NCBI RefSeq assembly: GCF_037042795.1
Contig: NC_089655.1
Coordinates: 16,014,001 to 16,078,000, forward strand
From: Molothrus aeneus
Taxonomy: Eukaryota > Chordata > Aves > Passeriformes > Icteridae
DNA: 64,000 nt
Direction: 5' to 3'
Shown: positions 1 through 8,934 of the stretch, one piece after another
Position numbering within the stretch: the stretch's first letter is position 1
Layout of the letters: every line of letters starts with the position of its first letter
Position numbers and translations under genes: made by a program
The notes under the pieces: generated by a model
Databases searched by the model: none
What the model was told of the DNA's origin: nothing
The model's input: the letters and a program-made list of their open reading frames with translations, nothing else

Positions 1-1392
1 TGTTTCAGGGCTGGAGGAAAGGAGGGTGCCTGTGGTGGTGGAGTCAGTGGCAGGCAGCAGTGTTGAGCTCTCCATGGGTGTTGAGGAGGCAGGGAGAGCT
101 GGAGACACAGTTGCTGTCACACCCATGGCAGTGGTCTCTGCAAAGAGTGGGGACAATGAGATGCACAAGGGTTGGTGGTGAAGGGCTGGGTCCATGGCTG
201 TGCTGGGCATGGTGCAGCATCACCACCACAGTGAGCCCCCCAAGGAACTCAGAGCTGCATCAGCCATGGAGCACTGGGAGGGGGAGTTCACTGTCCTGCA
301 TGGATCAAACACACGGATCTCTTCAATGGGTATCAGCCAGGCTGACCACATAAATCCCCAGCCTGACAAAGCAGGAACAAGCCATGGCCATTGCTGGTTT
401 CAGGGCAGAAACTCCTCTGGGCACCAGTCCTAAGACCCATTCCACCATCTTCACCCGTCCCTGGAGGAAGTCAGACAAACCCGTCTGACAGGAAGAGCCA
501 AGCAGGAACTGGTGACCATGAGACGGTCTGGAAGTGCAGCAGCAGCAGTTTAAACAAACCCTCTGTGCTGCAGATAGTCAGGAACTGATAGCAGTGGGTG
601 TAAATAATGGCAGGGGGGAAGCAGCCCCACAAAGGAACAGATCCAGCTTGCAGCTCAGGATGAGCAGACGTGCTGTGACCCACAAAAGCTCTGGGAGGGA
701 GGGGGTGGGGCACAGGAGGAATGTCCTCTCTTCCACTGGACTGTACCAGAGCAGTGTGCTGTCCCCAGAAAAGCCCAGGGATCTGTAACCCTCTCCACAG
801 GACAGGCAGGACAGCCTGGCTACCAGGACCTTTGTCAAGGGGTGTCTGTGAGGTGGTGGCTTTGGGATACTAGACTGGATTCCCCAGTGATCCCAGCACA
901 AACCCAGTGAGTCTGGGGTTCTGCTTGCATGAGGATGGGAAACCGAACCACAAGCTGCCATCTGCATTCAGCCAAGCCAGCCAGAAACTTCCAAAGCCCC
1001 TGGCAGCCAGGCCCTCTCTGCACACAGCAGCTGGTTAAATAAAAATACAGAGAAGGGCAAAGGTCTGACCTAGCCTTTGCCAGGTGAGCATCTGCACAGA
1101 AGGGCCTCATCCTCACAAAAGGAGAAGCAGCAAGTCCGCCTCTGCTTCCCATCTAAGAAGCAGGAAACAGCCCCACAGCATCTCACCCCCCAGCACCCCA
1201 GAGGTGCCACCCCTCCACGCTGGGGAATGATGCTCCCCGCTCACCACCCACCCTGCAGAGAGCATTGCAGCCCACTCAGCCCTTACCCAGAGCCAGGTGC
1301 AGCACGGAGAGGCAGGTGAGGCGCAGCAGCAGCAGCAGCAGCAGCAGGGGCCAGAGCAGGGGCAGGCACAGCCCTCCTCTCTGCCCAGCCAT
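1..1392 (-). CDS. Mucin-like membrane or secreted protein, copy B (5' part only)
   Basis: Two exons are visible on the minus strand. Exon 1 (1392 to 1287) starts with ATG and encodes a signal peptide of about 35 residues with a run of leucines made by eight CTG codons, ending CTG G before a GTAAGG donor (phase 1). Exon 2 begins at 137 after a strong CTTTGCAG acceptor, is in phase, and stays open to the window edge for 45 codons rich in Thr, Ser, Pro and Ala, as expected for an O-glycosylated mucin stalk. The rest of the gene is off the left edge. It is a paralogue of copy A, which lies about 3.3 kb upstream in transcription order. I do not recognise a named family member; the function is probably a cell-surface or secreted glycoprotein, which is inference from composition only. 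Confidence 0.6.
332..620. repeat. Direct repeat, copy 2 (intron 1 of mucin-like copy B)
   Basis: This 289-base block matches 3708-3996 at a constant offset of 3376 with only three mismatches that I could count. It lies inside intron 1 of the copy B gene and corresponds to intron 1 of copy A. Similarity continues at a lower level to about 710, after a 13-base length difference. Confidence 0.9.
1324..1347. repeat. (CAG)8 / (CTG)8 trinucleotide run in a signal peptide
   Basis: Eight perfect CAG units on the plus strand read as CTG leucine codons in the hydrophobic core of the copy B signal peptide. The paralogous exon in copy A has a much shorter leucine run. Confidence 0.85.
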
Positions 1393-2721
1393 GTCCAGGT
1401 GAGCAGGAGCTGACAGACCCCCACAGGCACTGCTCTGAGTGCTCCCCACAGCCCCAGCACTGGGGTTTCCAGGTCTCCTTCACCCAGCAGAGGAGGAGCA
1501 TCCAGGTGGGTCCTTTCACCCTCCAGGTGCTGGCAGCGAGGCAGCAGGTTCCACCTGACACGGACACTCCCAGGGACTGGTGCAATGCCCAGCAAACATC
1601 AACTGCACGGCTGGACCCAGAACAGCCACAAAAAGTGGGCAGGACAGGCCACCAAGGCCACCACTACTACAGACCTGGCTCCTGTGGCCGTCCTCTGCCT
1701 GCTGTGGGGAGGGTGACAACGGAAAAAAGCCCAGGAATGCTCCAGGCTGCCCGGAACCCCGCACTCCACCACGGGGGTGATGTTTGGTGGTGGCTCCCAG
1801 CACCAACGCCCTCAGGAGACAACAGCCAGCTCTGTCTGAGCCGAGGAGCTGGCCAGGGAACAGGCACGCTCAGCTCAGGAAGGGCGTGCCCCAGGCTGAG
1901 GGTTTGTCCCCTGGGCTGTCTGTGCAGGCATCACTTCCCTGTGTCACAGCACGGCCCAGGAGCACTGCTGGGGCTGCTTCCTCCTTCTGGGGTCAGGGAC
2001 AAGAGCAGGCCCTGGGCCAGGTACGGCATTCCACAGGCAGGCAGGCGTGCTGGAGGATTGTCAGGGCATGGCCACCCTGCTGCTGAGCAGCTGCATGGGG
2101 GCACTGCCAGGGCACAGGCACACAGAGGCCATCGCCAGGGTGCTGGCACTCTGATGAGGTGCTCTCACACCACAGGCACGGGGCCAGGGTGCTGCAGGTA
2201 CTCTGTGAGGATACAGAGGCTCTGCTGGGGTACAGGGACACCAGGAATCTGTGCATGGCCAGGGGCACCGGGGCAGGGTACAGTGTCCCTGTCCTGGCTG
2301 AGGTGCACAGAGTGGGCTGTCACCAGGATACATCTGCAGTCCCAGGATAAAGGCTCCTCCAAACAGCCACCAGGACACAGCCACAGTGACAGGACACAGG
2401 TGCCCAGAAAGCTGCACTGCCAGGGGACAGCTGCCTGGGGGACTGCAGGGGTACATCACACTCCTTGAGGGTACAGAGTACATAGACTGTCCACATGGGG
2501 GGTGTGTACACACAGGCTCAGTGCTGGGGGCACAGCCACATGGCAGTACTGTCACACCACAGCACAGGTCCTGCCCTGGGACCCGGCCACTGGCCTGCAG
2601 AGCCTGGAGACCAGCTGGCCCCTGGGGGAAGAAGCCAAGTGCTTTGCTGAGCAAGATGGGAGATCCTGTGGGGATTTGCCACCCTGATCCTGCCCTCCAG
2701 GTGCCCTGTGGCTGCACTCAC
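1393..2721. other. Region between the two mucin-like cassettes; 3' exons unresolved
   Basis: This 1.3 kb GC-rich stretch should hold the 3' exons of copy A if that copy is a complete gene. I see no minus-strand AATAAA or ATTAAA here. The stretch around 2160-2420 is low-complexity, with repeated CAGGGACA/CAGGACAC-like words. One minus-strand reading around 2335-2415 gives a hydrophobic, transmembrane-like segment (WWLFGGAFILGL). It is flanked by a possible CAG acceptor and GTGACA donor in compatible phase 1, but this could be chance in simple sequence. The long ORFs on both strands have no recognisable protein content. Confidence 0.3.
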
Positions 2722-4665
2722 CTGCAGTGTCACTGGGGGTCTCTGTTTCTGTTGGGATGGAAGTACCAAGGGTGGTCTCAGCGACCTCTGTGGTGGTACC
2801 AAGGGAGGTCGTGGTGTCTGATGGGGTTGTCAAGGGCCCATCTGAAGTGTCTGTCACTTCTGGGGTGGTGGAAGCAGAGATGGTGCTGGTCCCTGGGGAT
2901 GTGCTGCCAAGCAGTGTGGTCATGGCTGGCTCTTGGTGGGGGCTGGTACCAAGCGTGGTGCCCACCCCAGTGGAGGAGAGAAGAGTAGAGGTGGAGGGAG
3001 GCAGCGTGCTCGTTTCAACTCCAAATGAGCTGGCAGCCAGGGCCGTGCTGGTCCTCACAGACGTGAAAGTGGTAGTCTCGTCACAGTTGGGTGTCATGGC
3101 CATGGAGGTTGGAATTGGTGTGCTGGTGGTGGTGAGCCCCAGCCCTGCTGGGGTGGTGCTGGTGGTGGTGAGCCCCAGCCCTGCTGGGGTGGTGCTGGTG
3201 CTGGGTTCCAGCCCTGCTGGGGTACTGCTGGTGCTGGGTGCCAGCCCAGGTGACACAGGAGTGCTGTCAGCTCTGCTGCTCCTTGCCTGTGGTGTGGTGA
3301 TGTTGGAGGCTGCCAGGCTGCTCTGCTGAGCTGTAGAAGCACTGGGTGTGAAGGCATCCATTGGCATCTCTGGGGTGGAGGTTGCAGGATGAGAGGAAGG
3401 GAAGGTGGCTGCAGTGCTTGAGCTGGTGTTGGACAGTGGTGTTGTGGTCTCTGTGAGTGTCAAGGAGGTTGGGAGAGTCAGGGGTGCAGGGTTTGCCATG
3501 TCTTTGACAGTGGTCCTTGCAAAGAGGTGGGAGACAGCACACAAGGGCTGGCAGTGAAAGGCTGGGACCACAGCTGTGCTGGGGATGGTGCAATATTATT
3601 GCCACCATGACCTGCCCAAGTCTTGCATCAGCCATGGATCATCAGGAGTGGGGATTCCCTGTCCTGCATGGATCAAGCACGTGGATTCCCTGAACAGCAA
3701 CGTGACAATCAGCCAGGCTGACCACATAAATCCCCAGCCTGACAAAGCAGGAACAAGCCATGGCCATTGCTGGTTTCAGGACAGAAACTCCTCTGGGCGC
3801 CAGTCCTAAGACCCATTCCACCATCTTCACCCGTCCCTGGAGGAAGTCAGACAAACCCGTCTGACAGGAAGAGCCAAGCAGGAACTGGTGACCATGAGAT
3901 GGTCTGGAAGTGCAGCAGCAGCAGTTTAAACAAACCCTCTGTGCTGCAGATAGTCAGGAACTGATAGCAGTGGGTGTAAATAATGGCAGGGGGGAATGCT
4001 TTGTGGAACTAGCCCCACAAAGGAACAAATCCCAGCCTGCAGCTCAGGGCATGTCCATGAGAGATCTGTTGCAACCCACAAAAGCTCTGGGAGGGGATTG
4101 AGGGGTGCAGCAGGAGGGGATCTACAGCTGTAGCTCAAGGCTCTCAGGAGGCACAAGCTGCAGGTTTATTCCCAGTGCTACGCTCAAGACTACTCTTACT
4201 TTGCATCAACTGCAAATGTTGGGACGGCATTTGAAGGTCTCCAGGCCTAGTACCTCCCAGTGAGGTTGCCATCTGGGCAGGGCCTACTGGGCAAGTTGTA
4301 GGAAAGGCAATGAGCCCAGCAAGGACCAAGGCTCAGCAAGGGGGTCCAGCTGAGCCTAAGCTCTTTTCTCCCCAGATGGAGACCCACATCAGAGGCAAAG
4401 AAATAGTGCTTGTTTCTTGTGTTCCATAAAGCCTACCCTGTTTGCTCACTAGGACAGGGATGTTGGAAAGCAAGCAGCACCCAAAGTGTTTCACCTCTGT
4501 GGGCAAAGTCACCCCAGGGCCACCCACCACCCTGGAGTACAACACTCCTCACTCACTCCCCACCCCATGGATAGCTCCACACACCGCTCAGCCCTTACCC
4601 AGTGAGAGATCCAGCACAGCGAGGCTCAGCAGCAGCAGGGGCAGCCCTCCCGTGCCCCGAGTCAT
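2722..4665 (-). CDS. Mucin-like membrane or secreted protein, copy A
   Basis: Exon 1 (4665 to 4599) encodes a 22-residue hydrophobic signal peptide (MTRGTGGLPLLLLSLAVLDL...) and ends CTG G before GTAAGG (phase 1). Exon 2 is a long open frame ending at 2722 before a GTGAGT donor (phase 1). Its product is dominated by Thr, Ser, Pro and Ala, has sequons such as NTSS and NITT, almost no Cys, and a tandem 12-residue repeat. This is a typical mucin domain. The exon 2 start is uncertain. The site homologous to the copy B acceptor has its AG moved by one base (exon start 3515), which would frameshift into an early stop. An AG giving exon start 3561 would keep the frame. No 3' end or transmembrane exon is firmly identified. 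It is divergent from the photolyase gene and shares its CpG island. It could be a separate gene, an alternative 5' cassette of one gene with copy B, or a decaying copy. Confidence 0.55.
3123..3227. repeat. 36-base coding tandem repeat (mucin VNTR)
   Basis: Two perfect 36-base units (3123-3158 and 3159-3194) are followed by a diverged 33-base unit (3195-3227) and a partial fourth. On the minus strand each unit encodes a 12-residue block based on STTPAGLGLTTT. The unit length keeps the reading frame, as is usual for mucin repeats that vary in copy number. Confidence 0.85.
3708..3996. repeat. Direct repeat, copy 1 (intron 1 of mucin-like copy A)
   Basis: Partner of 332-620 with three mismatches in 289 bases. 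It lies in intron 1 of copy A, between the signal-peptide exon and the mucin exon. Confidence 0.9.
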
Positions 4666-5470
4666 GTCCAAAGCCAGCGCCCCAAGGCCTTGCAAGGCGA
4701 GGGACCCGAGGACACAGGGCGTGAGGAAGTTGCCAGCAGGGAACTACGCTGCCGAGTGATGGCTGGAGGTAGTTGGAGCCGCTTCCTTGTTCCCGGGCGG
4801 ACGGAGGGGAGGCACCAGCGGGCACGGACACCCCTCCCGGGGCAGGTGCAGCGCCTTGGGCGCGCCGGGGCCATGGGAGCAGCACCTGCGCCCGTGTGCG
4901 GGGGGCGGTGCCGGTGGCGGAGCCGCGCCCCTCGGGACACGGCCACGCCCGTGGGCACGCCCTTAGCGCCCGCCCCGGCTTGTGTAACACTCGGGGCCGC
5001 GTGGCTGCCAGCAGGGATCGGCATCGGGAGCCGAGGTATGGACACCAGGAGCGGATCGGGCCGGGGACCGTAACACCGTTATTCCCCGGTTCCCGAGGAC
5101 CAGCACGGGCAGGGGACCGGCATCCCCCGGGCTCTGGGGGCGGGCCGGGGCCGGGATTCCCGAGGGAGCGCGGGAGCTCAGCCCGGCCTGTGTTCCTCTG
5201 GCAGCGCAGCCACGCTGCTCCGGGCGGCGCTGAGGATGCGGCGGGCACGGGGGAAGCGAAAGGCCGAGGCCACGGAGGTGCCGTGCGTGTCTCGGAGGAG
5301 GACGGAGGCAGAGGAGGCGATACAGGAAGCCCGTCGGAGGGCGGCCCCGTCCGTTCGAGAGTTCAAGTACAACAAAAAGCGGGTTCGCCTTGTCTCGCAG
5401 GGCTCGGACCTGAAGGATGATGCTCGGTGCATCCTTTACTGGATGTGCCGGGATCAGCGAGTGCAAGGTG
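4640..5470. promoter_or_regulatory. CpG island, bidirectional promoter of mucin-like copy A and photolyase
   Basis: Dense CpG and high GC content begin around the copy A signal-peptide exon and continue through the first photolyase exon. The two start codons are about 570 bases apart and point away from each other. A plausible spliced 5' leader for the photolyase has a donor after 5035 (CCGAG|GTATGG) and an acceptor ending at 5204 (TTCCTCTGGCAG), which would remove 169 bases just before the ATG at 5236. Transcription starts are not visible from sequence. Confidence 0.6.
4980..4988 (+). promoter_or_regulatory. D-box-like PAR-bZIP site upstream of photolyase
   Basis: TTGTGTAAC differs by one base from the D-box core TTAYGTAAC. 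It lies about 250 bases upstream of the photolyase start codon. In fish, D-boxes drive light-inducible transcription of DNA repair genes including photolyases. Whether this imperfect match works here is unknown. Confidence 0.25.
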
Positions 5471-8131
5471 AGAACCAGCCGGTGGAAGGGGCTCCCAGGG
5501 GTGGTAAAAGCACTAGTCCCTCCTTCGATAACCTTGGTGCTGGCCCCACCTCTACTGGGGGGAAACTTCCTGTGAAGCCCCATCCCCATCCTTTCGGTGA
5601 AGCACCCTCCTGACGCTGCCCTGTGTATTTTCCCCAGATAACTGGGCTTTCCTCTATGCCCAGCGCCTGGCCCTCAAACAGGAGCTGCCTCTGCACGTCT
5701 GCTTCTGCTTGGTGCCCAAGTTTCTGGAGGCCACCATCCGCCACTACAGGTTCATGCTGAGGGGCCTGCAGGAGGTAGCAGAGGTACAGCCAGGAGATGT
5801 CCGTGCTGGGTGGGACAGGGCAAATGGGGAAGGGGGGAGGCAGATCCATCCCTTCAGCAGATGGTGCTTGGGTAGGGCTTGCAGAGCCATGAACTGTCCC
5901 ACAGCCTTTTCCCTGTCGCTGCAGGAGTGTGCAGAGCTGAACATCTCCTTCCACTTGCTGCTGGGCTATGCCAAGGATGTGCTGCCCACGTTTGTGACAG
6001 AGCATGGCGTGGGTGGGCTGGTGACAGACTTCAGTCCCCTCCGCCTCCCCCGGCAGTGGGTAGAGGACGTCAGGGAACGCTTGCCAGAGGATGTGCCATT
6101 TGCACAGGTGGGTGCCAGCACTCTGGGAATGGAAAACTGGCTGGTCAGATGTTGGACAAACTTGTCTCCTGTGTCTGACTTGAGCAGAGAGCATGTGTAT
6201 CATGTTGCCAGGATTGTTTGCTTCTCACACCCTTCTCCACGGCTTTTCTCCCAGGTTGATGCCCACAACATCGTGCCCTGCTGGCTCGCCTCCCCCAAGC
6301 AGGAGTACAGCGCCAGGACCATCCGGGGCAAGATCCACGCTCAGCTCCCCGAGTTCCTCACCGAGTTTCCCCCTGTTGTTCGTCACCCACATCTGCCCTC
6401 CTGCCCAGCAGAGGTACCAGCAGGAGACACTGAAACCCATTCATGGGCAGGTCTCAGAGTGTTTCATAAGTCCTTTGTGATCCTGGGAGGGGTTGGCAGG
6501 GAATGAGGACAGTGACCTGCCTGAGGTCACACACAGATTGTCTGGAGATGAGGATGCCCTGGGGAAAGGGAGGTTCCCACCTCATTCATTCAGTTCCCAC
6601 ATCTCTGCCATGCAGAGGGCTAGTTAAAAGGAAGAGGCTGGCATGGACTGGGGACTTTGCTGGTTGGGGACATAACATTCAGGGCACCCCTCACTGAAGA
6701 GATTCTGCAGATGCACTCACTGCTTGGTTGCCACCCAGCCCATTGCTTGGGAGGCCTGTTATTCCAGCTTGCAGGTGGACCACACCGTGAAGGAGGTGGA
6801 GTGGGCAACCCCTGGCACAGCTGCAGGGATGGCTGTGCTCAAGTCCTTCATTGCAGAGCGGCTGAAATCCTTCAGCAGCCACAGGAATGATCCCAACAAG
6901 GCGGCTCTCAGCAACCTCTCCCCGTGGCTTCACTTTGGTGAGTGTCCCAGGCTTCCCAGTCTGCAGCAGGAGTGAGCATTGAGGCTTGGACCAGCAGCCT
7001 GACTTGGTGCTTCCCCATGTCCCCAGGCCAGGTTTCCACCCAAAGAGCCATCCTGGAGGTGCAGAAGCACCGTCGCAGTTACAAGGACTCAGTGGATGCG
7101 TTTGTGGAGGAGGCTGTGGTGCGGCGGGAGCTGGCTGAAAACTTCTGCTACTACAATGAGAACTACGACAGTGTGCAGGGTAACATCCTGGGTCACGTGG
7201 GCTGTGCTGGGTAGCCAGCTGCTCACTCCAACTTGGCAATCCCAGTTCTGCTAGGAGAAGGGCTGTGGGGGCACTAATGTGGCATTTGGTCTCTTCCGGA
7301 GGTAGGACAGAAGCTGACGAGTGCCCTCTTCAAGACTGGTGCCTCCAGGGCACAGTGCCCTCAGTAGCCTGGATCTCAGGACCCTGCAGAACAGGTTGCT
7401 CAGTGTTGCTCCTCATCTCTTGCTCACAGGTGCCTATGACTGGGCACAAACCACCCTGAAGGTCCACGCCAAAGACAAGAGGCCTTATCTGTACAGTCTG
7501 CAGGAGCTGGAGCAGGGGACCACACATGACCCACTCTGGAATGCTGCCCAGGTACTGCCCTACATCTTCCCCACAAAATGCTGAGCTTTTCTCTGAGGCA
7601 TGGAGGTGACCTGCCATGGCCTGACCCTCATGGCTGTCTCTCCATCCCTGCAGCTGCAGATGGTCCGGGAGGGCAAGATGCACGGCTTCCTGCGGATGTA
7701 CTGGGCCAAGAAGATCCTGGAGTGGACACACTCCCCTGAGGAGGCCCTGCAGTTTGCCATCTACCTCAACGACCGCTATGAGCTGGACGGGAGGGACCCC
7801 AATGGATACGTAGGCAAGCTGCAGGCTGGGAGGCCTTAGCTCTGGTGGCCAAGGCTGCAGTGGGGGCTCTCTGCAGGCAACTCCAGCCCATTCTGCTTTG
7901 CACTCAGATCCCCCTTGCTCTCTGTGTGCCCCTGAGCAAGGGGGAGAGCTGACGCTGGTGTCCCTGTGCCCGGCAGGCTGCCTGTGGTCCATCTGTGGCA
8001 TTCACGACCAGGGCTGGGCGGAGCGGCCCATCTTCGGGAAGATTCGTTACATGAACTACGCCGGCTGCAAGCGCAAGTTCGATGTGGAGCAGTTCGAGCG
8101 TCGCTACGCCCCCACACACTCCCAGCTGTGA
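5236..8131 (+). CDS. PHR: Class II CPD photolyase (deoxyribodipyrimidine photo-lyase)
   Basis: A flavoenzyme that uses blue light and FAD to split cyclobutane pyrimidine dimers in DNA. Exons: 5236-5467, 5638-5783, 5925-6107, 6255-6413, 6739-6937, 7027-7179, 7430-7551, 7654-7813, 7977-8131. All phases agree and give 502 aa, normal for the family. The basic N-terminus (residues 1-50, GKRK and SRRR clusters) looks like a nuclear-localisation region. The photolyase-homology part begins near residue 70 (RVQDNWAFLYAQRLALKQ). The FAD-binding half carries class II hallmarks: NLSPWLHFGQ, the acidic REL region, and near residues 440-495 DGRDPNGYVGC, SICGIHDQGW, and KIRYMNYAGCKRKFDV. The last intron is GC-AG. 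The frame is fully open with no disabling change, so the gene looks functional. It diverges from the mucin-like gene and converges on RUBCN. Birds and marsupials keep this gene; placental mammals lost it. Confidence 0.96.
7814..7976 (+). other. GC-AG intron in the photolyase gene
   Basis: The exon ends GTAG and the intron begins GCAAGC. Using this GC donor restores the conserved GYVGC motif across the junction with the CAG acceptor ending at 7976. The only nearby GT (7810-7811) would delete conserved residues and break the frame. Confidence 0.85.
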
Positions 8132-8934
8132 GGCCCTCTGGGCTGGGCAGATGTGCCTTGGCCCAGCTGCCAGCTTGCAGGGATCACCCTGGGATCTTGA
8201 AGGGCTCCCTGTAGCAGCAGCAAGCTCCAGGGTTTTACAGGTCTTTGCCATCGCCCACTGCTCGAGTTGCCACACTGGGGCAGCTGCTGGAGCCCTTCTG
8301 CTGGCACAAGGTTGCTGGCAGCTGTAAGAGCCTATCCTCGGCATGCCTATGCCTGCCAGAAACCTTTCTACCATCAAGGCCTTAGGAGTAGCCCAGGTCC
8401 TCATCGCTGCTGGTAACCACAGCTGCAATTTGGGCTGAGCAGGGTGTTTCTAGGGAAAAGCCCTCAGGAAGAGACTCTTTGTGGAACCAGTGCTGGGCTG
8501 TCATCTTTCAACAGTTGTTTTAAAGTTTACAGTTTTTATCACTTGTGTTGATGGTGTTTATGGGGAGATGCACAACACTGCTGTGAAGGGAGAGCTGGGT
8601 GGCCTGGAATGGGGATGCAAGCATGGACAGGGCAGCCAAGGCCAGGCCCCTGTGCCCCTCTGCCAGCAGCAAAGGCAGGCTCTAGAAGGGGACAGACATT
8701 ACAGAGAGCCCCTCACTCAGTGGCTTGTACCTCCTGTCCTGAGTCCAGGGGCAGTTTGCAGGGGCAGGCCACAAACCAGATAATTAGTCATGAGGTAGTG
8801 ACAATAACCCCCTCCCAGTGACTGCATCACCAGCTACATGAGCTGTCCCTTCCATTGTTCAGCAGCACTCCCTGCCTGCCCCATCACCTCGAGGTGGGAT
8901 ACACACCATTACCCCACCTGAAACAATACAACCA
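8132..8934 (+). other. Photolyase 3' UTR / convergent intergenic region
   Basis: I see no canonical AATAAA on the plus strand here. The nearest candidates are a variant AATACA at about 8925 and an ATTAAA at 9293-9298. The second would make the photolyase transcript overlap the end of the RUBCN 3' UTR. No other gene is visible. Confidence 0.45.

Noticed and set aside
1506..2468. 320-codon plus-strand ORF
   Set aside because: No recognisable domain, composition typical of GC-rich non-coding sequence, and no promoter or splice context.
4595..5589. Minus-strand ORFs of over 200 codons antisense to the photolyase start
   Set aside because: Shadows of the CpG island and photolyase exon 1; the mucin-like signal-peptide exon in the same area has a clear start, hydrophobic core and donor in another reading.
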